From positions 1 to 41,503 of the forward strand of contig JAJQIL010000054.1 of NCBI GenBank assembly GCA_021199235.1: a stretch of 41,503 nucleotides of DNA. Reading direction: 5' to 3'. Both the position numbers and the translations under genes were made by a program. Below, in pieces: positions 23,737-31,018 of this stretch. Origin of the DNA: Lachnospiraceae bacterium. Lineage in GTDB: Bacteria > Bacillota > Clostridia > Lachnospirales > Lachnospiraceae. A model generated the notes under the pieces. The model was not told the origin of the DNA, did no database searches, and worked only from the letters and a program-made list of their open reading frames with translations. Position 1 is the stretch's first letter. Each line of letters begins with the position of its first letter.

Positions 23737-23979
23737 ATGCTTAGGCCAACAGCGATTCAGGCAACAGCAATTTGTGCGTATCAGATTCTGGTAGAATTTG
23801 ATAATGGAGAAAAAAAATATTTTGATGTTGAACCATACATAAAAGGAGAATGGTATGGAAAACTGAGAGCTTATGAATATTTTAAGAGAGTAACTACGGA
23901 TGGCTATACAGTTGTGTGGCCGGACGGACAGGATATTTGTCCGGATGAGTTGTACGAATTAGGGCGGCTGGAACCGTAA
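23737..23979 (+). CDS. DUF2442 domain-containing protein
   Basis: An 80-residue product with DUF2442 features: ILVEFDNGEKKYFDVEPYIKGEWYGKL, a following FKRVTTDGYTVVWPDGQDICPDELYELG. It starts 18 nt after the DUF4160 stop, with AGGAGG about 8 nt before ATG 23737, so the two are co-expressed. Like its partner it is AT-richer than the surrounding genes, which suggests the pair was acquired together. The family has no proven biochemical role; members resemble helper or antitoxin-like partners. Confidence 0.85.
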   Translation: MLRPTAIQATAICAYQILVEFDNGEKKYFDVEPYIKGEWYGKLRAYEYFKRVTTDGYTVVWPDGQDICPDELYELGRLEP

Positions 23980-24016
23980 AAAAGTTGTAATTATTTGTGA
24001 TGTAAAGAAATAGTTA

Positions 24017-24040
24017 GTAAACGACGTAAGTCGTTTTACT
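24017..24040 (+). terminator. Hairpin after the DUF2442 gene
   Basis: GTAAACGAC and GTCGTTTTAC pair around GTAA with one bulge, followed by TTTG. It lies about 40 nt after the stop codon and is a fair terminator candidate. Confidence 0.55.
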
Positions 24041-24060
24041 TTGCGCCAGACGCGAGGTAT

Positions 24061-24151
24061 GTCATAAGGGTGCTGCGTGCCAGTGGCACGCGTTAAGCAC
24101 CGACCGAAGCGGCAGCGAAGATGCCGACGTAGTCGGAGGATTCCTTATGAC
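24061..24151. repeat. Long copy of the GTCATAAGG/CCTTATGAC palindromic element
   Basis: The 91-nt element begins GTCATAAGG and ends CCTTATGAC. It contains inner hairpins (GTGCCAGTGGCAC; CCGACGTAGTCGG). Its right-hand 29 nt nearly match one arm of the 41-nt copy at 1977-2017. It separates the AT-rich DUF pair from deoC. No open frame fits it; it looks like a REP or non-autonomous palindromic element. Confidence 0.6.
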
Positions 24152-24197
24152 TATTGCAAAGCAGCCATTCCATGCGCGTCTGTGTGCATCGGTTATA

Positions 24198-24226
24198 GTG
24201 AATGACAAAAGAATTTTGTCGTTCAC
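24198..24226 (+). other. Hairpin just upstream of the deoC ribosome binding site
   Basis: GTGAATGACAAAA and TTTTGTCGTTCAC pair at all but one position around a GAA loop, followed by CAAAAAAG and then AGGAGG of deoC. It could be a terminator in the leader or a translation-modulating stem. Confidence 0.5.
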
Positions 24227-24250
24227 CAAAAAAGTCAGGAGGAACTCAAA

Positions 24251-24916
24251 ATGGAATTAAAAGAAATACTGCAACATGTGGATCACACATTACTGGCGCA
24301 GGACGCAACCTGGGAGCAGATTCAGCAGATCTGCGATGACGCGGTAACGTATCAGACGGCATCGGTCTGCATTCCGCCAAGCTACGTGAAGCAGGCGAAA
24401 GAATATCTGACCGGTGTTTCCGACAATGCGCCGGCAGTCTGCACGGTGATCGGCTTTCCGAACGGTTATAACACTACGGCAGTCAAGGAGTTTGAAACAA
24501 AAGATGCCATCGCAAACGGCGCGGATGAGATCGACATGGTCATTAATATCGGCTGGGTGAAGGATCAGAAATACGATTGCCTCTTAAATGAGATCCGCAC
24601 ACTGAAGGCGGCCTGCGGCAGCAAAATCCTGAAGGTCATTATTGAGACCTGCCTGCTGACGGATGAGGAGAAGGTGAAGCTTTGTGAGATCGTTACGGAA
24701 GCAGGCGCGGACTTTATCAAGACCTCGACCGGTTTCAGTAAGGGCGGTGCGACTTTTGCGGATGTTGCTCTGTTTGCGGAGCATGTCGGCGGCAACGTAA
24801 AAATCAAGGCTGCCGGAGGGATTTCTTCTCTTGATGACGCTGCAAAGTTCCTGGAGCTGGGGGCGTCGCGTCTCGGCACGAGCCGGATCGTTAAGATCGC
24901 GAAGCAGCAGGGATAA
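24251..24916 (+). CDS. deoC: Deoxyribose-phosphate aldolase
   Basis: Cleaves 2-deoxyribose 5-phosphate to glyceraldehyde 3-phosphate and acetaldehyde in deoxynucleoside catabolism. The 221 residues match the bacterial short form. Visible: the start [31 protein letters not shown], the acidic segment [23 protein letters not shown], the Schiff-base lysine motif FIKTSTGF and the second active-site lysine in IKAAGGI, followed by [15 protein letters not shown] lies 8 nt before ATG 24251. No other deo genes are adjacent; a strong terminator follows. Confidence 0.97.
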   Translation: MELKEILQHVDHTLLAQDATWEQIQQICDDAVTYQTASVCIPPSYVKQAKEYLTGVSDNAPAVCTVIGFPNGYNTTAVKEFETKDAIANGADEIDMVINIGWVKDQKYDCLLNEIRTLKAACGSKILKVIIETCLLTDEEKVKLCEIVTEAGADFIKTSTGFSKGGATFADVALFAEHVGGNVKIKAAGGISSLDDAAKFLELGASRLGTSRIVKIAKQQG

Positions 24917-24955
24917 TCTGATGTGTCAGCTTGCTCAATAGTATATTTAAAAATT

Positions 24956-24998
24956 ACAACAGGTCTTCGCTATGAATGCGGGGACCTGTTGTGTTATG
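24956..24998 (+). terminator. Rho-independent terminator after deoC
   Basis: ACAACAGGTC (24956-24965) and GACCTGTTGT (24983-24992) form a perfect 10-bp stem, with TTCGC/GCGGG pairing inside. The tail GTTATG is only weakly U-rich. Confidence 0.75.
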
Positions 24999-25197
24999 CG
25001 CAGGGCTGCGTAAGAAGTTTTGCTGCATGTATTTACTGTCCCGTACGGCTCTCTCGAGATCGGCCATGCGTCCGTCATCGAGTAAAAGGTAGTATAGAAG
25101 AGAATATTTTTATCGGTATGGGGAATAGTAAGATCAAAAGAAATCGGGGAAACAGGAATTTGTGTATATGAAACAGATTCGGAAAGAAGGGAACCGC

Positions 25198-25359
25198 ATG
25201 AGAAAAATAATACGATGGTATCTGGCTCTGCTCATTTTTGCAGCCGTCTGTGTTCTGGGAGTGTGGGTTGTTTCTTCAAGGAACAACGAGCCAAAGAATG
25301 CGACTCTTGTGTGGAACACTCAGAACCCTGGAAATGGAAGGATGAACAGGCTTCCATGA
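25198..25359 (+). CDS. Small single-pass membrane protein upstream of spoVAA, possibly frameshifted
   Basis: ATG 25198, with AAGAAGGG 6 nt upstream, starts a 53-residue product with one transmembrane helix (WYLALLIFAAVCVLGVWVV) and a short polar tail. I do not recognise the family. The -1 frame becomes protein-like from about 25312 (EHSEPWKWKDEQASMTVAAE and onward) and ends at TGA 25407-25409, overlapping the spoVAA ATG as ATGA. A frameshift between about 25300 and 25340 would therefore give a protein of about 70 residues coupled to spoVAA. No obvious slippery heptamer was seen, so an indel or sequencing error is more likely than programmed shifting. Confidence 0.5.
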   Translation: MRKIIRWYLALLIFAAVCVLGVWVVSSRNNEPKNATLVWNTQNPGNGRMNRLP

Positions 25360-25405
25360 CTGTTGCTGCCGAAAAACAGGGTTATGGATTTGGAGATTTG
25401 AAACT

Positions 25406-26044
25406 ATGAGCACGTCAGACACATTATATCTGAAGATCGATAAAAATATCCGCATTCAGAAAGAAAAGGTTACGCTTGGTGAGATCGCGCAGTTTACCTG
25501 TGCGGAAAAAGCAGTGGTAAATAAGGTGAAAACACTTCGTCTGCCGACGGAACGGATACAAAAGCCGGGGCGGTACGTGTATTCTGTGCTGGACATCATT
25601 GAGGTGATTCAGGAAGAGTATCCGCAGCTGGAGATCAGCAATCTTGGTGAGACGGATTTTGTCCTGACACTGGAGAAAGCGCCGGGCGGAGCGGATGCAT
25701 GGGGCTGGATTAAGACTGCGCTGCTGTGCCTGCTGTCTTTTTTCGGAGCCGCGATTTCAATCATGGCGTTTAATACGGATGTCGGTCTCACGGATCTGTT
25801 TGGACGTCTGTATGAGATGTTTACCGGCAGGACATCCAACGGCTTTACTGCTCTGGAGATATCCTATTCGATTGGCGTAGGACTTGGAATCCTGATTTTT
25901 TTCCATCATTTTGCGAGAAAAAAGGATGGGGCGGAGCCGACGCCGCTGCAGGTGCAGATGCGCGTCTATGAGGAGGATGTTGATAAAACGATGATCGAGA
26001 CTTCGCAGAGGATAGAAAAGGAGAAGATGGCGGCAGATGGGTGA
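25406..26044 (+). CDS. spoVAA: Stage V sporulation protein AA
   Basis: Component of the SpoVA system, which moves Ca-dipicolinic acid into the developing spore across the inner forespore membrane. The 212-residue product has the SpoVAA layout: a soluble N-terminal domain (LYLKIDKNIRIQKEKVTLGEIAQFTC, then LEISNLGETDFVL), two membrane helices (WIKTALLCLLSFFGAAISIMAF and YSIGVGLGILIFFHHFA), and a hydrophilic tail (VYEEDVDKTMIETSQRIEKEKM). The start overlaps the end of the -1 frame of the small upstream ORF. The 3' end overlaps spoVAB by 8 nt. Expression in the forespore (sigma-G type) is expected from the family; I could not identify its promoter. Confidence 0.92.
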   Translation: MSTSDTLYLKIDKNIRIQKEKVTLGEIAQFTCAEKAVVNKVKTLRLPTERIQKPGRYVYSVLDIIEVIQEEYPQLEISNLGETDFVLTLEKAPGGADAWGWIKTALLCLLSFFGAAISIMAFNTDVGLTDLFGRLYEMFTGRTSNGFTALEISYSIGVGLGILIFFHHFARKKDGAEPTPLQVQMRVYEEDVDKTMIETSQRIEKEKMAADG

Positions 26045-26450
26045 AGTGATTTTGATACTGACCGGTTTTTCCGGCGGTTTTCTGGTGGCAGGCGGTGTGG
26101 CGTCCATCATGGTGGGCTTAAGAATCATTACCCGCTTTATCGGTATCACGCACACCGCGCGGCAGATCCTGTGGTATGAGGACGCGATCCTCTTAGGAGC
26201 GGTGGCCGGAAATATTGCCACAGTATTTGATTTTGAACTGGTGACAGGAGTCTGGCTGATGGCTGTGGCGGGGCTTTTTATCGGCATTTTTGTGGGCGGC
26301 TGGATCCTGACGCTGGCTGAGCTGGTCGATGTGTTTCCGGTATATGGACGCAGGCTTGGCATCCGGCATGGTGTGCGGGGCATCGTAATCGCGCTCGCAA
26401 TCGGGAAGACGGTGGGGAGCTTTCTGTATTTTTTCCGGCACCTTGGGTGA
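26037..26450 (+). CDS. spoVAB: Stage V sporulation protein AB
   Basis: Partner of SpoVAA, a 137-residue inner-membrane protein with four helices: GEVILILTGFSGGFLVAGGVASIMVGL, then DAILLGAVAGNIATVF, VTGVWLMAVAGLFIGIFVGGWILTLAEL and a final VRGIVIALAIGKTVGSFLYFF. The VDVFPVYGRRLGIRHGV loop is typical. It starts inside the 3' end of spoVAA (8-nt overlap). In Bacillus the operon continues with spoVAC-AD-AE-AF; none of these follows here. Confidence 0.92.
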   Translation: MGEVILILTGFSGGFLVAGGVASIMVGLRIITRFIGITHTARQILWYEDAILLGAVAGNIATVFDFELVTGVWLMAVAGLFIGIFVGGWILTLAELVDVFPVYGRRLGIRHGVRGIVIALAIGKTVGSFLYFFRHLG

Positions 26451-26820
26451 AGGGAAAGAATTTGCTGATGACTATGAGGGTATAAAAATAACTGCGGCTG
26501 TGCCTGTAATATGGGAAACGCTTTGCGCTTCGCAGGTGCTTTTGCCGGGGAGACTTGTAACGGGAATGTCTGGCAGAATGTGATTTTCTGGAAAATAAGC
26601 TTGAAATGGAGGTATGGTTGTAGTAAAGTAGTGGCGAAACACAGCGGACCTGCTTTGAGGCGGCTTATGTGTATGAACCGCAGAACGGCACATGGGAAGC
26701 AGAAAGTAACTGTAAAGGCATTGAACAGTTACAGCAGAAATTGAATAAGAGGCATGATTGTGCCAGAATGAGGACGAGTCGGTTCGGAAGGAAAGATTAG
26801 AAAAACAGGGGGATAAGAAC
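26451..26820 (+). other. 370-nt spacer between spoVAB and the aminotransferase
   Basis: No gene is supported. Short open frames at 26511-26744 and 26627-26800 lack a convincing start, and the second contains the 27-nt repeat, which argues against coding. GGAGG at 26609-26613 precedes only a 5-codon frame. The region holds repeat copy 6 (26706-26732). It may be decayed coding sequence. Confidence 0.5.
26706..26732 (+). repeat. 27-nt hairpin family, copy 6
   Basis: Arms GTAACTGT and ACAGTTAC form a perfect 8-bp stem; loop AAAGGCATTGA. It ends 88 nt before the aminotransferase start codon. Confidence 0.8.
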
Positions 26821-28044
26821 GTGATTTCTGAGAAAATGCGGCCGTATCTTGCGAACAATTCGGCGATTCGCATGATGTTTGAGGAAGGAAAAAAGATGGC
26901 GGAGCTCTATGGAGCGGACAAGGTCTATGATTTCAGCCTTGGCAATCCGAATGTGCCGGCTCCGCAGAAGGTGAATCAGGCGATTAAGGAGATTCTCGAT
27001 GAGGAGGATCCTCTTTTTGTTCACGGCTATATGAGCAATGCGGGCTATCCGCAGGTGCGTGCGGCGATCGCGGAGAATCTGAATCAGCGGTTTGGGACAA
27101 ACTTTACGGAAAGAAATCTGATCATGACGGTGGGAGCCGGGAGCGGCCTGAATGTCGCGTTGAAGACGGTGCTGGATCCGGGCGATGAGGTGCTCACGGT
27201 TGCTCCGTATTTTCTTGAGTACCGCGCGTATGTGACGAACTATGACGGCGTACTGGTGACGGTTGAGCCGGACGAGGAGACATTCCAGATCAGTGCGGAG
27301 GCGTTTGCCGCAAAGATATCCGCGAAGACGAAAGCAGTGATCATCAACAACCCGAACAATCCGACCGGTGTGGTCTATTCCGAGGATACAATCCGGGCTC
27401 TGGCTGCCGTTCTGGAGGAGAAACAGAGCGAGTATGGGCATGCGATTTATCTGATTTCCGATGAACCGTACAGGGAGCTGGTGTTTGACGGCGCAGCGAT
27501 TCCTTTTGTCACAAAGTATTATAAAAATACCATGGTGGTATATTCATACAGCAAATCTCTCTCCCTGCCGGGCGAGCGTATCGGCTACTTGCTGATCCCG
27601 GATGAACTGGAGGAGAGTGAGATGACGATTGACGCAGCGACGATCGCAAACCGCATCAGCGGCTGTGTGAATGCGCCGTCCCTGATCCAGCTGGCTGTGG
27701 GGCGGTGTGTGGACTGTCAGGCGGATCTGGCCTTTTATGATAAGAACCGCAGGGCGCTTTACGAGGGTCTCACTGATATGGGCTTTACCTGCGTACGGCC
27801 GCAGGGGGCGTTTTATCTGTGGATGAAGGTGCCGGTGAAGCAGACAGAAGCAGGGACTGTAAAAAGTCCGGTTGAGGCGGAAACAGAGTTCGTGCAGGCT
27901 GCGAAAAAATATCACATCCTGATCGTGCCGGGCAGTTCCTTTGCGTGTCCGGGCTATGTGCGGATCGCGTACTGCGTGTCTTATGAGACGATCATGAACG
28001 CACTGCCGGAATTTAAAAAGCTGGCGGAGGAGTTTTCTCTGTAG
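26821..28044 (+). CDS. Pyridoxal-phosphate-dependent aminotransferase (class I/II, AspC-like)
   Basis: A 407-residue fold-type I aminotransferase. Visible: FSLGNPNVPAP at the start, MTVGAGSGLNVALKTVLDPGDEVL, the PLP/substrate strand IINNPNNPTGVVYS, ISDEPYRELVFDG, and the PLP lysine in SYSKSLSLPGERIGY. Near the C-terminus, GSSFACPGYVRIAYC carries the substrate-carboxylate arginine. GTG 26821, about 7 nt behind AGGGGG, gives the family start ISEKMRPYLANNSAIRMMFEEG; upstream in-frame ATG 26758 adds a polar tail. The amino-acid specificity cannot be read from sequence. Its stop is TAG, which shows that amber is used as a real stop here. A hairpin separates it from trkA. Confidence 0.9.
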   Translation: MISEKMRPYLANNSAIRMMFEEGKKMAELYGADKVYDFSLGNPNVPAPQKVNQAIKEILDEEDPLFVHGYMSNAGYPQVRAAIAENLNQRFGTNFTERNLIMTVGAGSGLNVALKTVLDPGDEVLTVAPYFLEYRAYVTNYDGVLVTVEPDEETFQISAEAFAAKISAKTKAVIINNPNNPTGVVYSEDTIRALAAVLEEKQSEYGHAIYLISDEPYRELVFDGAAIPFVTKYYKNTMVVYSYSKSLSLPGERIGYLLIPDELEESEMTIDAATIANRISGCVNAPSLIQLAVGRCVDCQADLAFYDKNRRALYEGLTDMGFTCVRPQGAFYLWMKVPVKQTEAGTVKSPVEAETEFVQAAKKYHILIVPGSSFACPGYVRIAYCVSYETIMNALPEFKKLAEEFSL

Positions 28045-28068
28045 GAGAATGATTGCTTTTTTTCATAC

Positions 28069-28093
28069 GGTCTTCGCAGCGAGTGCGAAGACC
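28069..28093 (+). terminator. Perfect hairpin between the aminotransferase and trkA
   Basis: GGTCTTCGCA and TGCGAAGACC form a perfect 10-bp stem with loop GCGAG. No U-run follows; a T-run precedes it instead. Its arm shares AGGTCTTCGC-like sequence with the deoC terminator. A factor-independent stop or an mRNA processing site is possible. Confidence 0.5.
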
Positions 28094-28115
28094 TGCCTGA
28101 ATGGAGATCATACAT

Positions 28116-29486
28116 ATGAAGATCATTATTGCAGGCCTTGGCAAGGTGGGTACGACGCTGGCCTCGGAGCTTTGCAATGAAGAAAATGACGTCACGGTTA
28201 TTGACAAAAAGGAAGATCTCGTGGAGGATATTTCCGGTCAGTATGACCTGATGGGCGTGACGGGGAACGGTGCAAGCCGTTCCATTCAGATGGAAGCGGG
28301 GATTGACAGCGCCGACATGCTGATCGCGGTGACCGGCTCGGATGAGATCAATCTGCTCTGCTGCCTGATGGCAAAGGAGAGCGGGAAATGCCACTCGATT
28401 GCCCGGGTACGGAATCCGGAGTACCATTCGGAGATTGCGTTCATGCGCGAGAAATTCGGGATTTCTCTGATCATCAACCCGGATATGGTCGCGGCGCTGG
28501 AGATTGCGAGGAACTTAAAGTTTCCGTCCGCGATCGACGTCGATTCCTTTGTAAAGAACCGGGTAGACATTTTGAAATTCCGGATTAAGGAAGATTCCGT
28601 GCTGGACGGGCTCCGGATCGCGGACCTTTCCGGGAAAATAAAAGGCAACATACTGATCTGCGCCATCGAGCGCGGCGATAACCTGATCATTCCGGACGGC
28701 ACCACGGTACTGCATGAGAAGGATCAGATCGCGATCGTTGCGGGGAACAACGACGCGAATCAGTTTTTCCGTCAGGTGGGTATCCTGGCCAATCAGGTAA
28801 AAAGCATCCTGATCGTCGGCGGCAGTCCGTTGGCTTACTATCTGGCAAAAATGCTGCTCGCGGCCGGGATGCGCGTTAAGATTATCGAAAAGGATTATGA
28901 GCGCTGTGAGACGCTCTCCGAGATGCTGCCGAAAGCGACGATTGTACACGGCGACGGCACGGATAAGGAACTGCTTTCCGAGGAAGGCATGGAGAGCTAT
29001 GAGAGCTTTGCGGCGCTGACCAATATTGATGAGGAGAACATTCTGGTCTCTCTCTACGCGAAAAAGACCGGCGGTCAGAAGAAGATTATCACAAAGGTCA
29101 ACCGGATTGCGTTTGATGAGGTAATCCGGGAACTGGATCTTGACACGATCATTCATCCGAAAGACATTACGGCCGAGCTGATCATCCGCTACGCACGCTC
29201 TATGAAAAATTCTTTTGGGAGCAACGTAGAGACTCTGCATAAAATCATTGACGGCAAAGCGGAAGCGCTTGAATTCATCATCCGCGGACAGTCCCGCGTG
29301 ACAAATATGACGCTTCAGGAGCTGCCGATCCGCAAAGGAATCCTTGTGGCCTGTATTTATCGGGACGGCAGGATCATCATTCCCGGGGGCGCTGACCGGA
29401 TGCAGGACGGCGACAGCGTGATCATCGTGACGCAGGAAAAAGGACTCAATGACATCGAGGACATCCTGGTACGCAGCCATGCGTGA
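28116..29486 (+). CDS. trkA: Trk system potassium uptake protein TrkA
   Basis: Cytoplasmic nucleotide-binding regulator of the TrkH K+ channel. The 456 residues hold two RCK units. The first has the Rossmann motif MKIIIAGLGKVGTTLA and DKKEDLVED, followed by a TrkA_C domain (FRIKEDSVLDGLRIADL). The second has ILIVGGSPLAYYLAKMLLAAG and ALTNIDEENILVSLYAKK, ending with a second TrkA_C (LQELPIRKGILVACIYRDGRIIIPGG). ATG 28116 starts directly at the Rossmann strand and has GGAG 9 nt upstream; ATG 28101 is in frame but less likely. trkH follows after 53 nt. Confidence 0.96.
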   Translation: MKIIIAGLGKVGTTLASELCNEENDVTVIDKKEDLVEDISGQYDLMGVTGNGASRSIQMEAGIDSADMLIAVTGSDEINLLCCLMAKESGKCHSIARVRNPEYHSEIAFMREKFGISLIINPDMVAALEIARNLKFPSAIDVDSFVKNRVDILKFRIKEDSVLDGLRIADLSGKIKGNILICAIERGDNLIIPDGTTVLHEKDQIAIVAGNNDANQFFRQVGILANQVKSILIVGGSPLAYYLAKMLLAAGMRVKIIEKDYERCETLSEMLPKATIVHGDGTDKELLSEEGMESYESFAALTNIDEENILVSLYAKKTGGQKKIITKVNRIAFDEVIRELDLDTIIHPKDITAELIIRYARSMKNSFGSNVETLHKIIDGKAEALEFIIRGQSRVTNMTLQELPIRKGILVACIYRDGRIIIPGGADRMQDGDSVIIVTQEKGLNDIEDILVRSHA

Positions 29487-29539
29487 CGGTAAAAACGCAT
29501 AAAACAGCAGACGGGCAGGAATGAGAGGACAGCATAACG

Positions 29540-30976
29540 ATGAATTATAAACTGATTCGATATATTCTGGGATGGGTTTTGATCATGGAAGCGGGGCTGA
29601 TGCTGCCGGCGCTTGTAGTGGCAGTAGTCTACCGCGAATGGGAAGGCCTGGGGCTGCTTTCTACGATGGGGTTCTGCCTGGCGGCAGGGCTGGCTCTGAC
29701 GCTGAAAGCGCCCAAATCCAAGACCATGCACGCACGGGAAGGCTTTGTGACTGTGTCTTTCTGCTGGATAGCCTTAAGCGCGTTCGGAGCGCTTCCCTTT
29801 GTAATCACAAGGGCAATCCCCAACTATATTGATGCTCTTTTTGAGACGGTATCCGGCTTTACAACGACCGGTTCTACGATATTGACCGATGTGGAATCCA
29901 TGGCACACTGCCTGCAGTTCTGGCGCAGCTTTACGCACTGGATCGGCGGCATGGGGGTGCTGGTGTTCATGATGTCCATCCTTCCGCTTGCCGGGGGCAG
30001 CAGCATGTATATGATGAAGGCGGAGAGCACCGGCCCTTCTGTCGGCAAGCTTGTCCCCAAGGTAAAGGGAACGGCCGGGCTTTTGTATCGCATGTACATA
30101 GCTTTAAGTCTGCTCATACTGGTGCTTCTTCTGCTCGGCGACATGCCGCTGTTTGATTCCCTGATCACCGTATTTGGTACGGCCGGCACCGGCGGATTCG
30201 GAATCAAAAACGACAGTATGGCGAGCTACAGTGCGTACCTGCAGATCGTGACGACGATTTTCATGATCATGTTCGGCTTTAATTTCAGCTTTTATTATCT
30301 GGTCTGGAAACGCAAATTCAAAACCGCGTTCCGGATGACGGAGGTCAGGGCGTACCTGCTGATCATCCTGGTTTCGATTGTTTTGATTTCCATAAATATC
30401 TACGGGATGTTTGACGGTGTGCTTGAAACGGTTCGCCATGCGGCGTTTCAGGTGGGGACGATCATCACGACGACCGGATTCGCGACGACGGATTTCAACC
30501 AGTGGCCCGCCTTTTCAAAGACGATACTGGTGATGTTGATGTGCATCGGCGCCTGCGCGGGGAGCACGGGCGGCGGTATTAAAGTGCAGCGTATCCTCAT
30601 TCTGGTGCGCTCCATCCGCAATGAGCTGGACGTGATCACGCACCCGCATCATGTCCGCAGGCAGAAGATGGACGGGCATGTGATCGAGCAGTCGGTCATC
30701 CGTTCCGTGAACATTTTTCTGGCGGCGTATGCTGCGGTGTTTGCGCTGTCGCTGCTGATCATCTCAATTGACAACTTTGATTTTACAACGAATTTTACTG
30801 CGATCGCGGCTACTCTGAACAACATTGGTCCCGGCCTTGAGGTGGTCGGCCCCAGCGGGAATTACAGCGGGTTTTCATACCTGTCGAAGCTGGTCATGAC
30901 CTTTGACATGCTGGCAGGTCGTCTGGAGCTGTTCCCGCTGCTGATTCTCTTCTCGAGAAGTACGTGGAGAAAATAA
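29540..30976 (+). CDS. trkH: Trk system potassium uptake protein TrkH
   Basis: Ion-conducting membrane subunit of K+ uptake, controlled by TrkA. The 478-residue protein shows four pore-loop repeats with selectivity-filter glycines: TVSGFTTTGSTIL, FGTAGTGGFGIKN, GTIITTTGFATTD and ATLNNIGPGLE. Conserved FTHWIGGMGVLVF and CIGACAGSTGGGIKVQR, the intramembrane-loop region of TrkH, are intact. The C-terminus ends with the short family helix DMLAGRLELFPLLILFSRSTWRK. GAGAGGA lies about 11 nt before ATG 29540. Convergent with the CBS protein gene only 42 nt away; no clear terminator was seen in between. Confidence 0.97.
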   Translation: MNYKLIRYILGWVLIMEAGLMLPALVVAVVYREWEGLGLLSTMGFCLAAGLALTLKAPKSKTMHAREGFVTVSFCWIALSAFGALPFVITRAIPNYIDALFETVSGFTTTGSTILTDVESMAHCLQFWRSFTHWIGGMGVLVFMMSILPLAGGSSMYMMKAESTGPSVGKLVPKVKGTAGLLYRMYIALSLLILVLLLLGDMPLFDSLITVFGTAGTGGFGIKNDSMASYSAYLQIVTTIFMIMFGFNFSFYYLVWKRKFKTAFRMTEVRAYLLIILVSIVLISINIYGMFDGVLETVRHAAFQVGTIITTTGFATTDFNQWPAFSKTILVMLMCIGACAGSTGGGIKVQRILILVRSIRNELDVITHPHHVRRQKMDGHVIEQSVIRSVNIFLAAYAAVFALSLLIISIDNFDFTTNFTAIAATLNNIGPGLEVVGPSGNYSGFSYLSKLVMTFDMLAGRLELFPLLILFSRSTWRK

Positions 30977-31018
30977 AGCGGACAGGAAACAAAGCCAATA
31001 AAAACTTTTTCATCTGTT

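Noticed and set aside
26627-26800. 57-codon open frame that looks moderately protein-like before the aminotransferase
   Set aside because: No start codon with a ribosome binding site, and it contains a copy of the 27-nt repeat; possibly a gene remnant, but not supportable.
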